Of a stretch of DNA of 64,000 nucleotides, positions 55,660-63,787 are shown piece by piece. Position 1 is the stretch's first letter, and every line of letters begins with the position of its first letter. Source of the stretch: Bradyrhizobium sp. (GTDB lineage: Bacteria; Pseudomonadota; Alphaproteobacteria; Rhizobiales; Xanthobacteraceae); the NCBI RefSeq assembly GCF_022844465.1, contig NZ_JALHLP010000013.1:60528-124527 (forward strand), given 5' to 3'. Position numbers and translations under genes: made by a program. The notes beneath the pieces were generated by a model. The model was not told where the DNA came from. It saw nothing but the letters and a program-made list of their open reading frames with translations, and searched no databases.

Positions 55660-56967
55660 ATGACCCCCGCCGCCCGGCTGTCCGCAGCCATCGAGCTGAT
55701 CGAGGCCATCGACGCGCAGCGCGTTCCCGCGGCCAAGGCGCTGAAGGAGTGGGGCACCGCGCATCGCTTTGCTGGCTCGGGCGACCGCGCGGCGATCGCA
55801 GGCCTGGTGTGGGACGTGCTGCGGCGGCGCGCCTCGAGTGCGTGGCTGATGGATGCGGACACCGCGCGGGCGCGGGTGCTCGGCATGCTCCGGCTCGAGC
55901 GCAGGCTCGACACCGATGCGATCGCGAATTTGTGCCACGGCGAGCGATTTGCGCCGGAGCCGCTCAGCGCGGCCGAGCGCGCGGCGCTGACCTCGCGCAC
56001 GCTCGATGATGCACCGGCCCACATCGCCGGCGACTACCCGGAATGGCTGGACGCGCCGCTCGCCGCCGTGTTCGGCGACGACCGCGTGGCCGAGGCGACC
56101 GCGATGGCAAGCCGCGCGCCGCTCGATCTGCGGGTCAACACGCTGAAGGCCAGCCGCGAAAAGGTTCTGCCGCGGCTGTCGCATCTCGGCGCCACGCCGA
56201 CGCCGTGGTCGCCGATCGGGCTGCGCATCGAGCTTGGCGCCGACGCCCGCAACCCCGGCATTCACGCCGAGGAGGATTTCATCAAGGGCGCGATCGAGGT
56301 GCAGGACGAGGGCTCGCAATTGGCGGCGCTGCTGTCGGCCGCAAAGCCCGGCGAGCAGGTGGTCGATCTCTGCGCGGGGGCCGGCGGCAAGACCCTGGCG
56401 CTGGCGGCGATGATGCAGGGCAAGGGAAGGCTGATCGCGACCGACCACGACAAGCGCCAGCTGGCGCCGATCTATGAGCGGCTGTCGCGCGCCGGCGTCC
56501 ACAACGCCGAGGTGCGCGCGCCCAGGGGCGAGGCCGACCCGCTCGCCGACATCAGGGCGTCGGCCGATCTGGTGCTGATCGACGCGCCCTGCACCGGCAC
56601 CGGCACCTGGCGGCGCAACCCCGACGCCAAATGGCGGATGCGCCCCGGCGCGCTCGAGGTTCGGTTGAAGGACCAGGTCGAAGTGCTTGATCGCGCGGCA
56701 GCCCTGGTCAAGCCGGGCGGCCGCATCGCCTATGTGACCTGTTCGGTGCTGCCGCCGGAAAACGGCAACCAGGTTCGCGCGTTCATCGCGCGCCACCCGG
56801 AGTTTTCGATCGTGCCGCCGCACCAGACCGCCGCCGTACTGTGGGACAGAGCGGAAGAATTTGAAAAAGCCGCGCTGAAGTCAGCCGAGGGCTGGCTGAT
56901 GACCCCGCGGCGCACGGGCACCGACGGTTTTTTCGTTGCGGTGCTGACGTTGAGCGCGAATGCGTAG
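55660..56967 (+). CDS. rsmB: RsmB-family RNA cytosine-C5 methyltransferase
   Basis: A 435-residue methyltransferase, probably for 16S rRNA C967. An N-terminal NusB-like region is followed by the SAM domain (VVDLCAGAGGKTLALAAMM near residue 235). The two catalytic cysteines are C311 in DAPCTGTG and C361 in TCSVLPPENG. Spacing and length match the NOL1/NOP2/sun family. It may be co-transcribed with the MAPEG gene. Confidence 0.88.
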   Translation: MTPAARLSAAIELIEAIDAQRVPAAKALKEWGTAHRFAGSGDRAAIAGLVWDVLRRRASSAWLMDADTARARVLGMLRLERRLDTDAIANLCHGERFAPEPLSAAERAALTSRTLDDAPAHIAGDYPEWLDAPLAAVFGDDRVAEATAMASRAPLDLRVNTLKASREKVLPRLSHLGATPTPWSPIGLRIELGADARNPGIHAEEDFIKGAIEVQDEGSQLAALLSAAKPGEQVVDLCAGAGGKTLALAAMMQGKGRLIATDHDKRQLAPIYERLSRAGVHNAEVRAPRGEADPLADIRASADLVLIDAPCTGTGTWRRNPDAKWRMRPGALEVRLKDQVEVLDRAAALVKPGGRIAYVTCSVLPPENGNQVRAFIARHPEFSIVPPHQTAAVLWDRAEEFEKAALKSAEGWLMTPRRTGTDGFFVAVLTLSANA

Positions 56968-57074
56968 GGTGGGTAGATGGGGTAGGGTGGGCAAAGGCGC
57001 ACTTCGCGCCGTGCCCACCATCTATCGACACATTGATCGCAAATGGTGGGCACACTTCGCTCTGCCCACCCTAC
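56964..57074. repeat. intergenic inverted repeat, family E
   Basis: GTAGGGTGGGCAAAGGCGCA at the left is inverted as CTCTGCCCACCCTAC at the right, and GTGCCCACCAT opposes ATGGTGGGCAC inside. The left end overlaps the RsmB stop. The 207 bases from here to guaA show no gene. Confidence 0.8.
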
Positions 57075-57281
57075 GATTCTGTCAGGCCCGAGGCCATCAC
57101 GGCTTCAACGGCATCGACGCGCAGGTCGTCGGCCTTGCGGCGAGCTTCCGCTGATTCTGCCTCTGATCAAATTAGGTTAATAATACTTACCTAACCCTCG
57201 TTTGTCCACGCCTCCACAAAGCATGTGGGCCGGCCGCTGGCCGCGGTTGCGAGGCCGCGCCCGGTCGCGTAATTGCTGTCC

Positions 57282-58895
57282 ATGACAGCCTCACAGCAAA
57301 CCCAAGACCACGCCGCCTCGGCGGCCCCGGCCATTTCGGTGGCCTCGGCGCATGACAAGATTCTGATTGTCGATTTCGGCAGCCAGGTGACGCAACTGAT
57401 CGCGCGCCGGGTGCGCGAGGAGGGCGTCTATTCCGAGATCGTGCCGTTCCAGAAGGCGGAGGCCGCTTTCCGGGAGATGAAGCCGAAGGCGGTGATCCTC
57501 TCCGGCGGCCCTGAGTCCGTGCATGAAGCCGGCTCGCCGCGCGCGCCGCAGCTGATCTTCGATTCCGGCGTTCCCGTGCTCGGCATCTGCTACGGCCAGA
57601 TGACCATGGCCGCCCAGCTCGGCGGCGAAGTGGAAGGCGGGCACCACAGGGAGTTCGGCCGCGCCGATGTCGAGGTCAGGGCGGCGAGCGCGCTGTTCGA
57701 GTCCACCTGGTCGATCGGCGAGAAGCATCCGGTCTGGATGAGCCATGGCGACCGCATCACCAAAATGCCGCCCGGCTTCAGCGTCGCCGGCGTCAGCGCG
57801 AATGCGCCGTTCGCGGTGATCCAGGACGAGAAGCGCCGGTATTACGGCCTGATGTTCCACCCCGAAGTCGTGCATACGCCTGATGGCGCCAAACTGATCC
57901 GTAATTTCGTCCGCAAGGTCGCAGGCCTGACCGGCGACTGGACCATGCGCGCCTTTCGAGAAGAGGCGATCGAGAAGATCCGCGCCCAGGTCGGTAAGGG
58001 CAGGGTGATCTGCGGCCTCTCCGGTGGCGTCGATTCCGCCGTCGCCGCGGTGCTGATCCACGAAGCGGTCGGCGACCAGCTCACCTGCGTCTTCGTCGAT
58101 CACGGCATGCTGCGGCTCGACGAGGCCAAAACCGTCGTCGAGCTGTTCCGGCATCACTACAACATCCCGCTGGTGCATGTTGACGCGTCAAAGCAGTTCT
58201 TGGGCGAGCTCGCAGGGGTCACCGACCCCGAAACCAAGCGCAAGACCATCGGCCGCCTGTTCATCGACGTGTTCGACGCCGAAGCGAAGAAGATCGGCGG
58301 CGCGGATTTTCTGGCGCAAGGCACGCTCTATCCTGACGTGATCGAAAGTGTCTCGTTTACCGGCGGCCCCTCGGTGACCATCAAGTCGCACCACAATGTC
58401 GGCGGTCTGCCCGATCGCATGAAGATGAAGCTGGTCGAGCCCTTGCGCGAACTGTTCAAGGACGAGGTCCGCGTGCTCGGGCGCGAGCTGGGCCTGCCGG
58501 AAATCTTCGTCGGCCGTCATCCCTTTCCCGGCCCCGGCCTCGCCATCCGCTGCCCCGGCGACATCACGAAAGAGAAGCTCGACATCCTGCGCCAGGCCGA
58601 CGCCGTCTATATCGACCAGATCCGCAAAGCGGGATTGTACGACCAGATCTGGCAGGCCTTCGCGGTGCTGCTGCCGGTCAAGACCGTCGGCGTGATGGGC
58701 GACGGCCGAACCTACGAATACGTCGTCGGCCTGCGCGCGGTGACCTCCACCGACGGCATGACCGCCGACTTCTATCCCTTCGAGATGAAGTTTTTGGGCG
58801 AGACCGCGACGCGGATCATCAACGAGGTGAAGGGGGTGAATAGGGTGGTGTACGACGTGACGAGCAAGCCGCCGGGGACGATCGAGTGGGAATGA
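57282..58895 (+). CDS. guaA: GMP synthase (glutamine-hydrolysing)
   Basis: A 537-residue enzyme converting XMP to GMP. The glutaminase half has C103 in GICYGQ and the H193/E195 pair in FHPEVVH; the synthetase P-loop is SGGVDS at about 247-252; the dimer domain ends with the usual TIEWE. ATG 57282 is preferred to a TTG three codons earlier. The 3' end of guaA is a known integration site for genomic islands, and an integrase gene follows here. Confidence 0.95.
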   Translation: MTASQQTQDHAASAAPAISVASAHDKILIVDFGSQVTQLIARRVREEGVYSEIVPFQKAEAAFREMKPKAVILSGGPESVHEAGSPRAPQLIFDSGVPVLGICYGQMTMAAQLGGEVEGGHHREFGRADVEVRAASALFESTWSIGEKHPVWMSHGDRITKMPPGFSVAGVSANAPFAVIQDEKRRYYGLMFHPEVVHTPDGAKLIRNFVRKVAGLTGDWTMRAFREEAIEKIRAQVGKGRVICGLSGGVDSAVAAVLIHEAVGDQLTCVFVDHGMLRLDEAKTVVELFRHHYNIPLVHVDASKQFLGELAGVTDPETKRKTIGRLFIDVFDAEAKKIGGADFLAQGTLYPDVIESVSFTGGPSVTIKSHHNVGGLPDRMKMKLVEPLRELFKDEVRVLGRELGLPEIFVGRHPFPGPGLAIRCPGDITKEKLDILRQADAVYIDQIRKAGLYDQIWQAFAVLLPVKTVGVMGDGRTYEYVVGLRAVTSTDGMTADFYPFEMKFLGETATRIINEVKGVNRVVYDVTSKPPGTIEWE

Positions 58896-59022
58896 TTTTC
58901 GCCCATCCCAGGGTATCCGATAGTATCCGAAAATACGACATAACTCTCTGAAATGAAAAAGAAAATCACTCAGTGCCGTTCAGGGACTATCGGCCGGCAG
59001 AGATGGCGGCTGACGTACTCGC

Positions 59023-59101
59023 TGACGGTATGCTTCTCTCTTGCGAAAGCGGATTTCGTCCGATACCGTCAAGGCCTGAGCGCCTTTGACGGTCTTTTTT
59101 T
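59023..59101 (+). promoter_or_regulatory. attenuator-like leader: alternative hairpins before the integrase gene
   Basis: TGACGGTAT at 59023-59031 can pair perfectly with ATACCGTCA at 59063-59071, enclosing a small CGAAA/TTTCG hairpin. The same ATACCGTCA overlaps the left arm of the terminator at 59065-59075. The two structures exclude each other, as in attenuators and riboswitches. No start codon or known riboswitch class was recognised in this leader. Confidence 0.5.
59065..59101 (+). terminator. Rho-independent terminator between guaA and the integrase gene
   Basis: ACCGTCAAGGC at 59065-59075 pairs with GCCTTTGACGGT at 59082-59093 with one bulge, followed by a run of eight or more T residues. 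It is the strongest intrinsic terminator seen in the window. It may end the guaA transcript, 170 bases after the guaA stop, or a short leader RNA. Confidence 0.75.
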
Positions 59102-59188
59102 CTGTCTAATAGGTTGTAAGAGAAAGAGATTTTGTTCAAACGGTGCCCGAAAATGGCCTGACGGTCTTTTTTCGTGGAGGCGACCCAC

Positions 59189-60469
59189 ATGCTGACGGAT
59201 GCAGCCCTTAAACATTTGAAACCAAAAGAGAAAATTTATAAGGTGACGGACCGGGACGGCATGTATGTGCTCGTAAAGCCGTCGGGGACCCTCACGTTTC
59301 GGCTGGATTACCGGATGAATGGACGGCGCGAGACCGTCACGTTCGGCAAATACGATCCGACCGGCCTGTCGCTTGCTCGGGCTCGAGAACTGTGCATCGA
59401 CGCCAAGCGGGCCATTGCCGAGGGGCGGTCGCCGGCGATTGAAAAGCAGCGGGAGAAGCGCCGGCTCCTGGAAGCGAAGAGCTTTGGCGAGTTCGGCGAG
59501 AAATGGCTGACTGCGGCGCCGATGGCGGACAGCACGCGCGCGATGCGCCGATCGATCTTCGAGCGTGAGCTGCTACCCGTATGGCGGAACAGGCTTCTGA
59601 AAGAGATCACGCCGGACGACTTGCGGGCCCATTGCGGCGCCATCGTCGATCGCGGTGCGCCGGCGACGGCGATCCACGTCCGCGACATTCTCAAGCAGAT
59701 CTACGGCTTCGCGATTCTGCACGGCGAGAAGGTCGCCAACCCAGCTGACGATGTGGGGCCGGCTTCGATCGCGACATTCGTACCAAAAGATCGATCGCTC
59801 TCGCCGACCGAGATCAGGGTCATGCTCAAGTTGCTCGAAAAGGTGGCGACGCTACCGACCATCAGGCTGGGCATGCGCCTCTACTTGCAGACCATGGTTC
59901 GCAAGAGCGAACTTCAGGACGCCACGTGGGACGAGGTCGATTTCGAGAACGCTGTTTGGACGATCCCGAAGGAGCGGATGAAGCGCTCGAAGGCGCATAA
60001 CGTCTACCTGTCGCGCCAGATCCTCGACATCATGATCGCGCTCAAGACCTGCGCCGGGAATTCAAAGTACCTTTTGCCTTCGCGCTATGACGCGGATGCG
60101 CCGATGTCGCGGGCGACGTTCAATCGCGTCACCTACGCGGTCGTCGAGCAAGCGAAGAAGGAGGGGCTGCCGCTTGAGCCTTTTACAGTTCACGATCTGC
60201 GAAGAACAGGCTCCACGCTGCTCAACGAGCTGGGCTTCAACAGCGACTGGATCGAGAAGTGCTTGGCGCACGAAGATGGCCGGTCGTCACGCGGCGTTTA
60301 CAACAAGGCGGAGTACGAAGTGCAGCGTCGCCACATGATGCAGGAATGGTCGGACATCATCGACGCCTGGGCCGAAGGCAAGAAGCGCATGCCGGTACTC
60401 ATCCCGCCTTCGATGCCGCTGTTCGAGCCAGACCCGGCTCTCGAACAGGGCGCGACCGCCGTTGCCTGA
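59189..60469 (+). CDS. int: P4-type tyrosine integrase
   Basis: A 426-residue tyrosine recombinase: N-terminal DUF4102-like arm-binding domain (ALKHLKPKEKIYKVTDRDG), core-binding domain near 100-190, catalytic domain after 205. The active set is complete: R238 (VRKSEL), H335 and R338 (HDLRRTG), H361 and the nucleophile Y371 (GVYNKAEY). ATG 59189 lies eight bases after GGAGG; the GTG at 59174 precedes that ribosome site and is not used. It follows guaA, a hotspot for this integrase group, and faces an AlpA-like gene. Confidence 0.92.
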   Translation: MLTDAALKHLKPKEKIYKVTDRDGMYVLVKPSGTLTFRLDYRMNGRRETVTFGKYDPTGLSLARARELCIDAKRAIAEGRSPAIEKQREKRRLLEAKSFGEFGEKWLTAAPMADSTRAMRRSIFERELLPVWRNRLLKEITPDDLRAHCGAIVDRGAPATAIHVRDILKQIYGFAILHGEKVANPADDVGPASIATFVPKDRSLSPTEIRVMLKLLEKVATLPTIRLGMRLYLQTMVRKSELQDATWDEVDFENAVWTIPKERMKRSKAHNVYLSRQILDIMIALKTCAGNSKYLLPSRYDADAPMSRATFNRVTYAVVEQAKKEGLPLEPFTVHDLRRTGSTLLNELGFNSDWIEKCLAHEDGRSSRGVYNKAEYEVQRRHMMQEWSDIIDAWAEGKKRMPVLIPPSMPLFEPDPALEQGATAVA

Positions 60470-60695
60470 CATCGGGTGATTGCGCGCGGACAATTGGAGT
60501 TGATCGGCGCGAGGCCAACCAGGCTTCGACCTCCGCCAGATCCCATACGACGCAACGCGGTGAGAGAGCGAAGCGTCGGGGAAACTCTCCGCGCTGTTCC
60601 ATCTCGTAGATGGTGCTATCGGCGAGCGGCACCACTTCGCGGAGTTGCTGTCGACGGATGGTCCGCTTGATTGGAATGTCATTTCGGTGAGCCAT
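60399..60695 (-). CDS. AlpA-family DNA-binding protein (excisionase-like)
   Basis: A 98-residue protein with the AlpA helix-turn-helix RRQQLREVVPLADSTIYEME and GEFPRRFALSPRCVVWDLAEVEAWLASR. AlpA proteins activate P4-like integrase genes or act as directionality factors. Two ATG codons overlap; the second (60695) has better spacing from GAGGAG. Its 3' end overlaps the integrase gene by 71 bases in the opposite direction, so transcripts could interfere. Confidence 0.82.
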   Translation of the reverse strand: MAHRNDIPIKRTIRRQQLREVVPLADSTIYEMEQRGEFPRRFALSPRCVVWDLAEVEAWLASRRSTPIVRAQSPDVRQRRSRPVREPGLARTAASKAG

Positions 60696-60854
60696 CATCG
60701 TCTCCTCAACTCATCCTCTGGAGGAAATGAGCGCGATAGGCTCCGAAAGGGAAGGGAGGAAATTCAGATGTCGGACAGCAGGATACTGTGGCGTGCAAAT
60801 AGAAAGGTGTCTGGCCTGGTGATCGACGCACCCATCTCTCAAAAAGCTGTGGCG

Positions 60855-60899
60855 CTCCGAAGATAGAGGTCACAGGTTCGAATCCTGTCGGGTGCGCCA
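60855..60899 (+). pseudogene. 3' fragment of tRNA-Arg(CCG), probable attachment-site scar
   Basis: The 45 bases read as a tRNA from the anticodon loop (CTCCGAA, anticodon CCG) through a GATAG stem strand, variable loop, a perfect T arm (ACAGG, TTCGAAT, CCTGT), the acceptor strand CGGGTGC, discriminator G and CCA. The bases before the loop cannot form the anticodon or D stems, so the gene is not functional. Anticodon-loop-to-CCA is the segment duplicated when P4-type islands insert into tRNA genes. Confidence 0.72.
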
Positions 60900-61550
60900 C
60901 CTACGCTAGGCTACGACCGCTAACCCTGCGACGCGATGCCGTACGCATGCGCATCCGATCACCCTCCCAGGAACCGCCGCCCCAGCGTGGATGAAACTGA
61001 TAACTACGTTTCCGCTGGAGCGCTATGAAATTGCAGCCTACTGCTCCACGAAACAACCGGAATTGCGAGATTCCCCGCGTTTCCACTACGATGATCGTGC
61101 AGCCCACAAACGCATAGAATTTCAGGACTTAATCGCCCCGAGCGCGACGAAGGCGGCACCGAAGGTGGTGCGTCAGCCAAGCCATGGATCGAGGCGGGCC
61201 AGGAGCGATGCGGTGAGACCTTAAGGGCGCATAAAATATCGCTCCGCGTGTGTCGCGGACGGTCAGCCGTGTCTTTCGAGAAGACGTCGTAGTGTTCCGG
61301 CCGTGCGGAAGCGCGCTGCGCTCCAGGTCGGGGCTCCCAACCAGCCGCGAATGCGCCGAAACGCCGCCCAGAAATTCCATTTGCCAAGCTCGCTACGCCG
61401 CGCCGGCCACCGCTGTCAGTTCAGGCCAAAAACACCGGTAAATCGAGGTGCCCAGCTGTCTGCGCGGTCTCGTGCCGTCCCCTGGGGCTTGCATGACAGG
61501 CCACTCGGTCGCGTCCTTACTGAACTTGATGTACGCGATCTGAATGACTG
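60900..61550. other. 650-base stretch without a recognisable gene
   Basis: Several short open frames exist on both strands, the longest being a 127-codon frame at 61004-61387 on the minus strand and a 77-codon frame at 60991-61224 on the plus strand. None shows a recognised family, a clear ribosome site or consistent codon use. The stretch lies between the tRNA scar and the IS element and looks like degraded accessory DNA. Confidence 0.5.
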
Positions 61551-61570
61551 ACCGGCTGACGCCGGTAGGA

Positions 61571-61990
61571 TCAGGCGGAGGGGCTGAAGCCGTTTTTGTG
61601 GGTGTGGCGGTCGAGATAGCGCATGATGATGTCGTCGGTGATGTTACCGGAGGTGGTGGAGAAGTAGCCTCTCTGCCAGAATCGCTGGCCCCAGTAGCGT
61701 TTGCGGATGTGCTCGAACTCCTGCTGGATCTTGCGCGATGAGCGGCCCTTGGCCCGGCGCACGAAATCGCTGACCGAGACGTGCGGAGGGACTTCGACGA
61801 ACATGTGAACGTGATCACGTGACAGAGCGCCATGGATGATGGTCACGCCCATCTCGTCGCACACCTGCCGGATGATCTCGCGCACCCGCAGGCGAACCTC
61901 ACCGTGCAGGACCTTGAACCGGTACTTCGGCGCCCAGACGAGATGGTAGCGATGATGGAATGTCGTGTGACAACCGCTCTTGTAGCCCAT
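61571..61990 (-). CDS. tnpA: IS200/IS605 family Y1 transposase
   Basis: A 139-residue HUH transposase. The metal-binding pair is H60 and H62 (HVHMFVEVP) and the nucleophile is probably Y125 in IIMRYLDRH. Length and motifs match intact single-strand DNA transposases of IS200. The start codon lies at the edge of a perfect 26-base inverted repeat (61990-62015 and 62035-62060), so the GAGG ribosome site nine bases upstream is in the stem. Such occlusion limits IS200 transposase translation. Confidence 0.9.
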   Translation of the reverse strand: MGYKSGCHTTFHHRYHLVWAPKYRFKVLHGEVRLRVREIIRQVCDEMGVTIIHGALSRDHVHMFVEVPPHVSVSDFVRRAKGRSSRKIQQEFEHIRKRYWGQRFWQRGYFSTTSGNITDDIIMRYLDRHTHKNGFSPSA

Positions 61991-62060
61991 AGCCTGTAAC
62001 CTCGGGAAAGTGAGACTTCACGCCCTTCAGGCGGTCTCACTTTCCCGAGGTTACAGGCTA
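61990..62060. promoter_or_regulatory. perfect 26-base inverted repeat covering the transposase start
   Basis: The arms at 61990-62015 and 62035-62060 are exact reverse complements; the 19-base loop contains a further CGCC/GGCG stem at 62021-62033. On the minus strand the structure includes the ribosome site and touches the first base of the tnpA start codon. It is expected to block translation of the transposase. Confidence 0.75.
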
Positions 62061-62297
62061 TCGAGCGAGTCTCGGGCTGAAGCCGGTATCCGACTGAAGT
62101 CGGAGGGGTTACTCCCCGAGTGGGACTCTAAATGGTAACCGTGCCGCGACGATGCTACCTCTGATAATCACGCGCAACAGGCTCGTACCCGCAAAGCGGC
62201 CCCTCGGGTTGTGATTTCGGCAAAGGCGAGCTTGGGAGCCCCGGTCCAACCACCAAATCTGTATCTTCCTGAGCAGGACAGAAATTGGCGAAGCATA

Positions 62298-63614
62298 ATG
62301 GTCCAAGTCGACGCTATTCTTGCGCGCCTGCTCGCGCTCCATCCCAAGCGGATCGATCTCTCGCTCGACCGCATGTGGCGCATTCTCGACAGGCTTGGCC
62401 ATCCCGAGCGACGCTTGCCGCCGGTGATCCACGTCGCTGGCACCAATGGCAAGGGTTCGACCGTCGCCTTTCTCCGCGCGATCGTGGAAGCGGCCGGGCG
62501 CGGCGTGCACGTCTACACCTCGCCCCACCTCGTGCGCTTCAACGAGCGCATCCGTCTTGCGCGACCGGGCGGCGGCGCGCTGGTCGAGGACGACGAACTC
62601 GCGGATGCACTTGCGACCTGCGAGCGGTTGAATGCCGGCGATCCAATCACGTTCTTCGAGATTACCACCGCCGCGGCTTTCCTGCTGTTCGCGCGCCATC
62701 CCGCCGATGTGCTGCTGCTCGAGGTCGGCCTGGGTGGCCGGCTCGACGCTACCAACGTGATCGAACGCTTGCTTGCGAGCGTGATCACTCCAATCTCGCT
62801 CGACCATCAGGACTTTCTCGGCAATACCATCGAGCTGATCGCGGCCGAGAAGGCGGGTATCCTCAAGCCCAATGTGCTGGCGATAACGGCGCCGCAGTCG
62901 CGGGAGGCGCTCACGGTGATCGAGCGGCAGGCCGCGCGCATGTGCGCGCCGCTTCGGATAGCTGGCAAGCACTGGGTCGTGACGCCCGAGCGCGGCCGCA
63001 TGGTTTTCCGGGACGAGCACGGGCTCATCGACCTGCCGGCGCCTCGTCTGTCTGGCCGTCACCAGTTCGACAACGCGGGTACCGCAATCGCCACCTTGCG
63101 CTGCATCCCTGAACTGCAGATTCCGCACGCGGCCTTCGAGCAAGGCGTCGCCAAGGTCGAATGGCCAGCGCGCATGCAGCGTCTCGCTCACGGCCGGCTG
63201 GTGGAACTGGCGCCGCAAGGCAGCGAGCTGTGGCTCGACGGCGGCCACAATCCAGACTGCGGCCGTGCGGTCGTCGGCGCGCTTGCCGATCTTGAGAAGC
63301 GCGGTCCGCGGCCGCTCATACTCATCGTCGGCATGCTCGCGAACAAGGATTGCGAAGGCTTTCTCATGAACTTCGCCGTGCGCATCTGCCGTGTCATCGC
63401 GGTGCCGATCCAGCAAGACGCGGCTCTGCCGTCCGAGGAGATCGCACAAGTCGCCCGCCGCATCGGCATCCCGGCCGAGACCAGCGACAGTGTCGGGGAC
63501 GCGCTTGCCACCATCTCCGCGCTTGGCCTCGATCCGGCCCCCCGAATCCTCATTACCGGCTCGCTCTATCTCGCCGGAGAGGTGCTTGCCGCAAACCGTA
63601 CGCTGCCGACCTAA
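62298..63614 (+). CDS. folC: folylpolyglutamate synthase/dihydrofolate synthase family protein
   Basis: A 438-residue Mur-ligase-fold enzyme that adds glutamate to folates. The P-loop is VAGTNGKGSTVAFL near residue 50; YTSPHLVRFNERI near 75 and LDGGHNPDCGRA near 312 are typical. Family length is normal. ATG 62298 is preferred to the upstream frame, which lacks similarity. In rhizobia the housekeeping folC usually lies with trp and acc genes; this one sits beside an IS element, so it may be a second copy. That cannot be confirmed from the window. Confidence 0.86.
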   Translation: MVQVDAILARLLALHPKRIDLSLDRMWRILDRLGHPERRLPPVIHVAGTNGKGSTVAFLRAIVEAAGRGVHVYTSPHLVRFNERIRLARPGGGALVEDDELADALATCERLNAGDPITFFEITTAAAFLLFARHPADVLLLEVGLGGRLDATNVIERLLASVITPISLDHQDFLGNTIELIAAEKAGILKPNVLAITAPQSREALTVIERQAARMCAPLRIAGKHWVVTPERGRMVFRDEHGLIDLPAPRLSGRHQFDNAGTAIATLRCIPELQIPHAAFEQGVAKVEWPARMQRLAHGRLVELAPQGSELWLDGGHNPDCGRAVVGALADLEKRGPRPLILIVGMLANKDCEGFLMNFAVRICRVIAVPIQQDAALPSEEIAQVARRIGIPAETSDSVGDALATISALGLDPAPRILITGSLYLAGEVLAANRTLPT

Positions 63615-63787
63615 TCTGATACGCGCGGTCCTAATGGCATACCTTATCGACACCCATGAGAATTGGTTGCTTTTCCCGTAAAGCGTGATTTGTTCACGCC
63701 GGTTATGAAGAAACGCAGCAACGTAATTCAGCTGCCTAACAAGCACGCGGACGGTAAAGAGAAAAGTATATGGCCGTCCCGGCGTGG

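Larger units (their letters stand above)
61551..62117 (-). mobile_element. IS200/IS605-type insertion element
   Basis: A single Y1 transposase gene is flanked by small hairpins and not by inverted terminal repeats, as in this family. On the 3' side, ACCGGC-TGAC-GCCGGT at 61551-61566; on the 5' side, TCCGAC-TGAA-GTCGGA at 62089-62104 and GGGG-TTACT-CCCC at 62105-62117. No tnpB gene is present, so it is of the IS200 type. The exact cleavage ends cannot be fixed from one copy. Confidence 0.75.

Noticed and set aside
60828..60899. A complete 72-base tRNA-Arg
   Set aside because: GCACCCA at 60828 could pair with most of the acceptor strand, but no D arm forms and the 5' anticodon strand does not pair with GATAG, so only the 3' part is tRNA-derived.
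60706..60900. Minus-strand frame beginning MAHPTGFEPVTSIF
   Set aside because: It is the antisense translation of the tRNA-Arg fragment, a well-known annotation artefact; no ribosome site or independent support.
62117..62125. CGAGTGGGA, matching the last bases of guaA, as the right attachment site
   Set aside because: Only nine bases match and they fall at the edge of the IS element; attachment repeats of guaA islands are expected to be longer.
62109..63746. 545-codon minus-strand frame
   Set aside because: It mirrors folC, which has the expected P-loop and family motifs on the plus strand.
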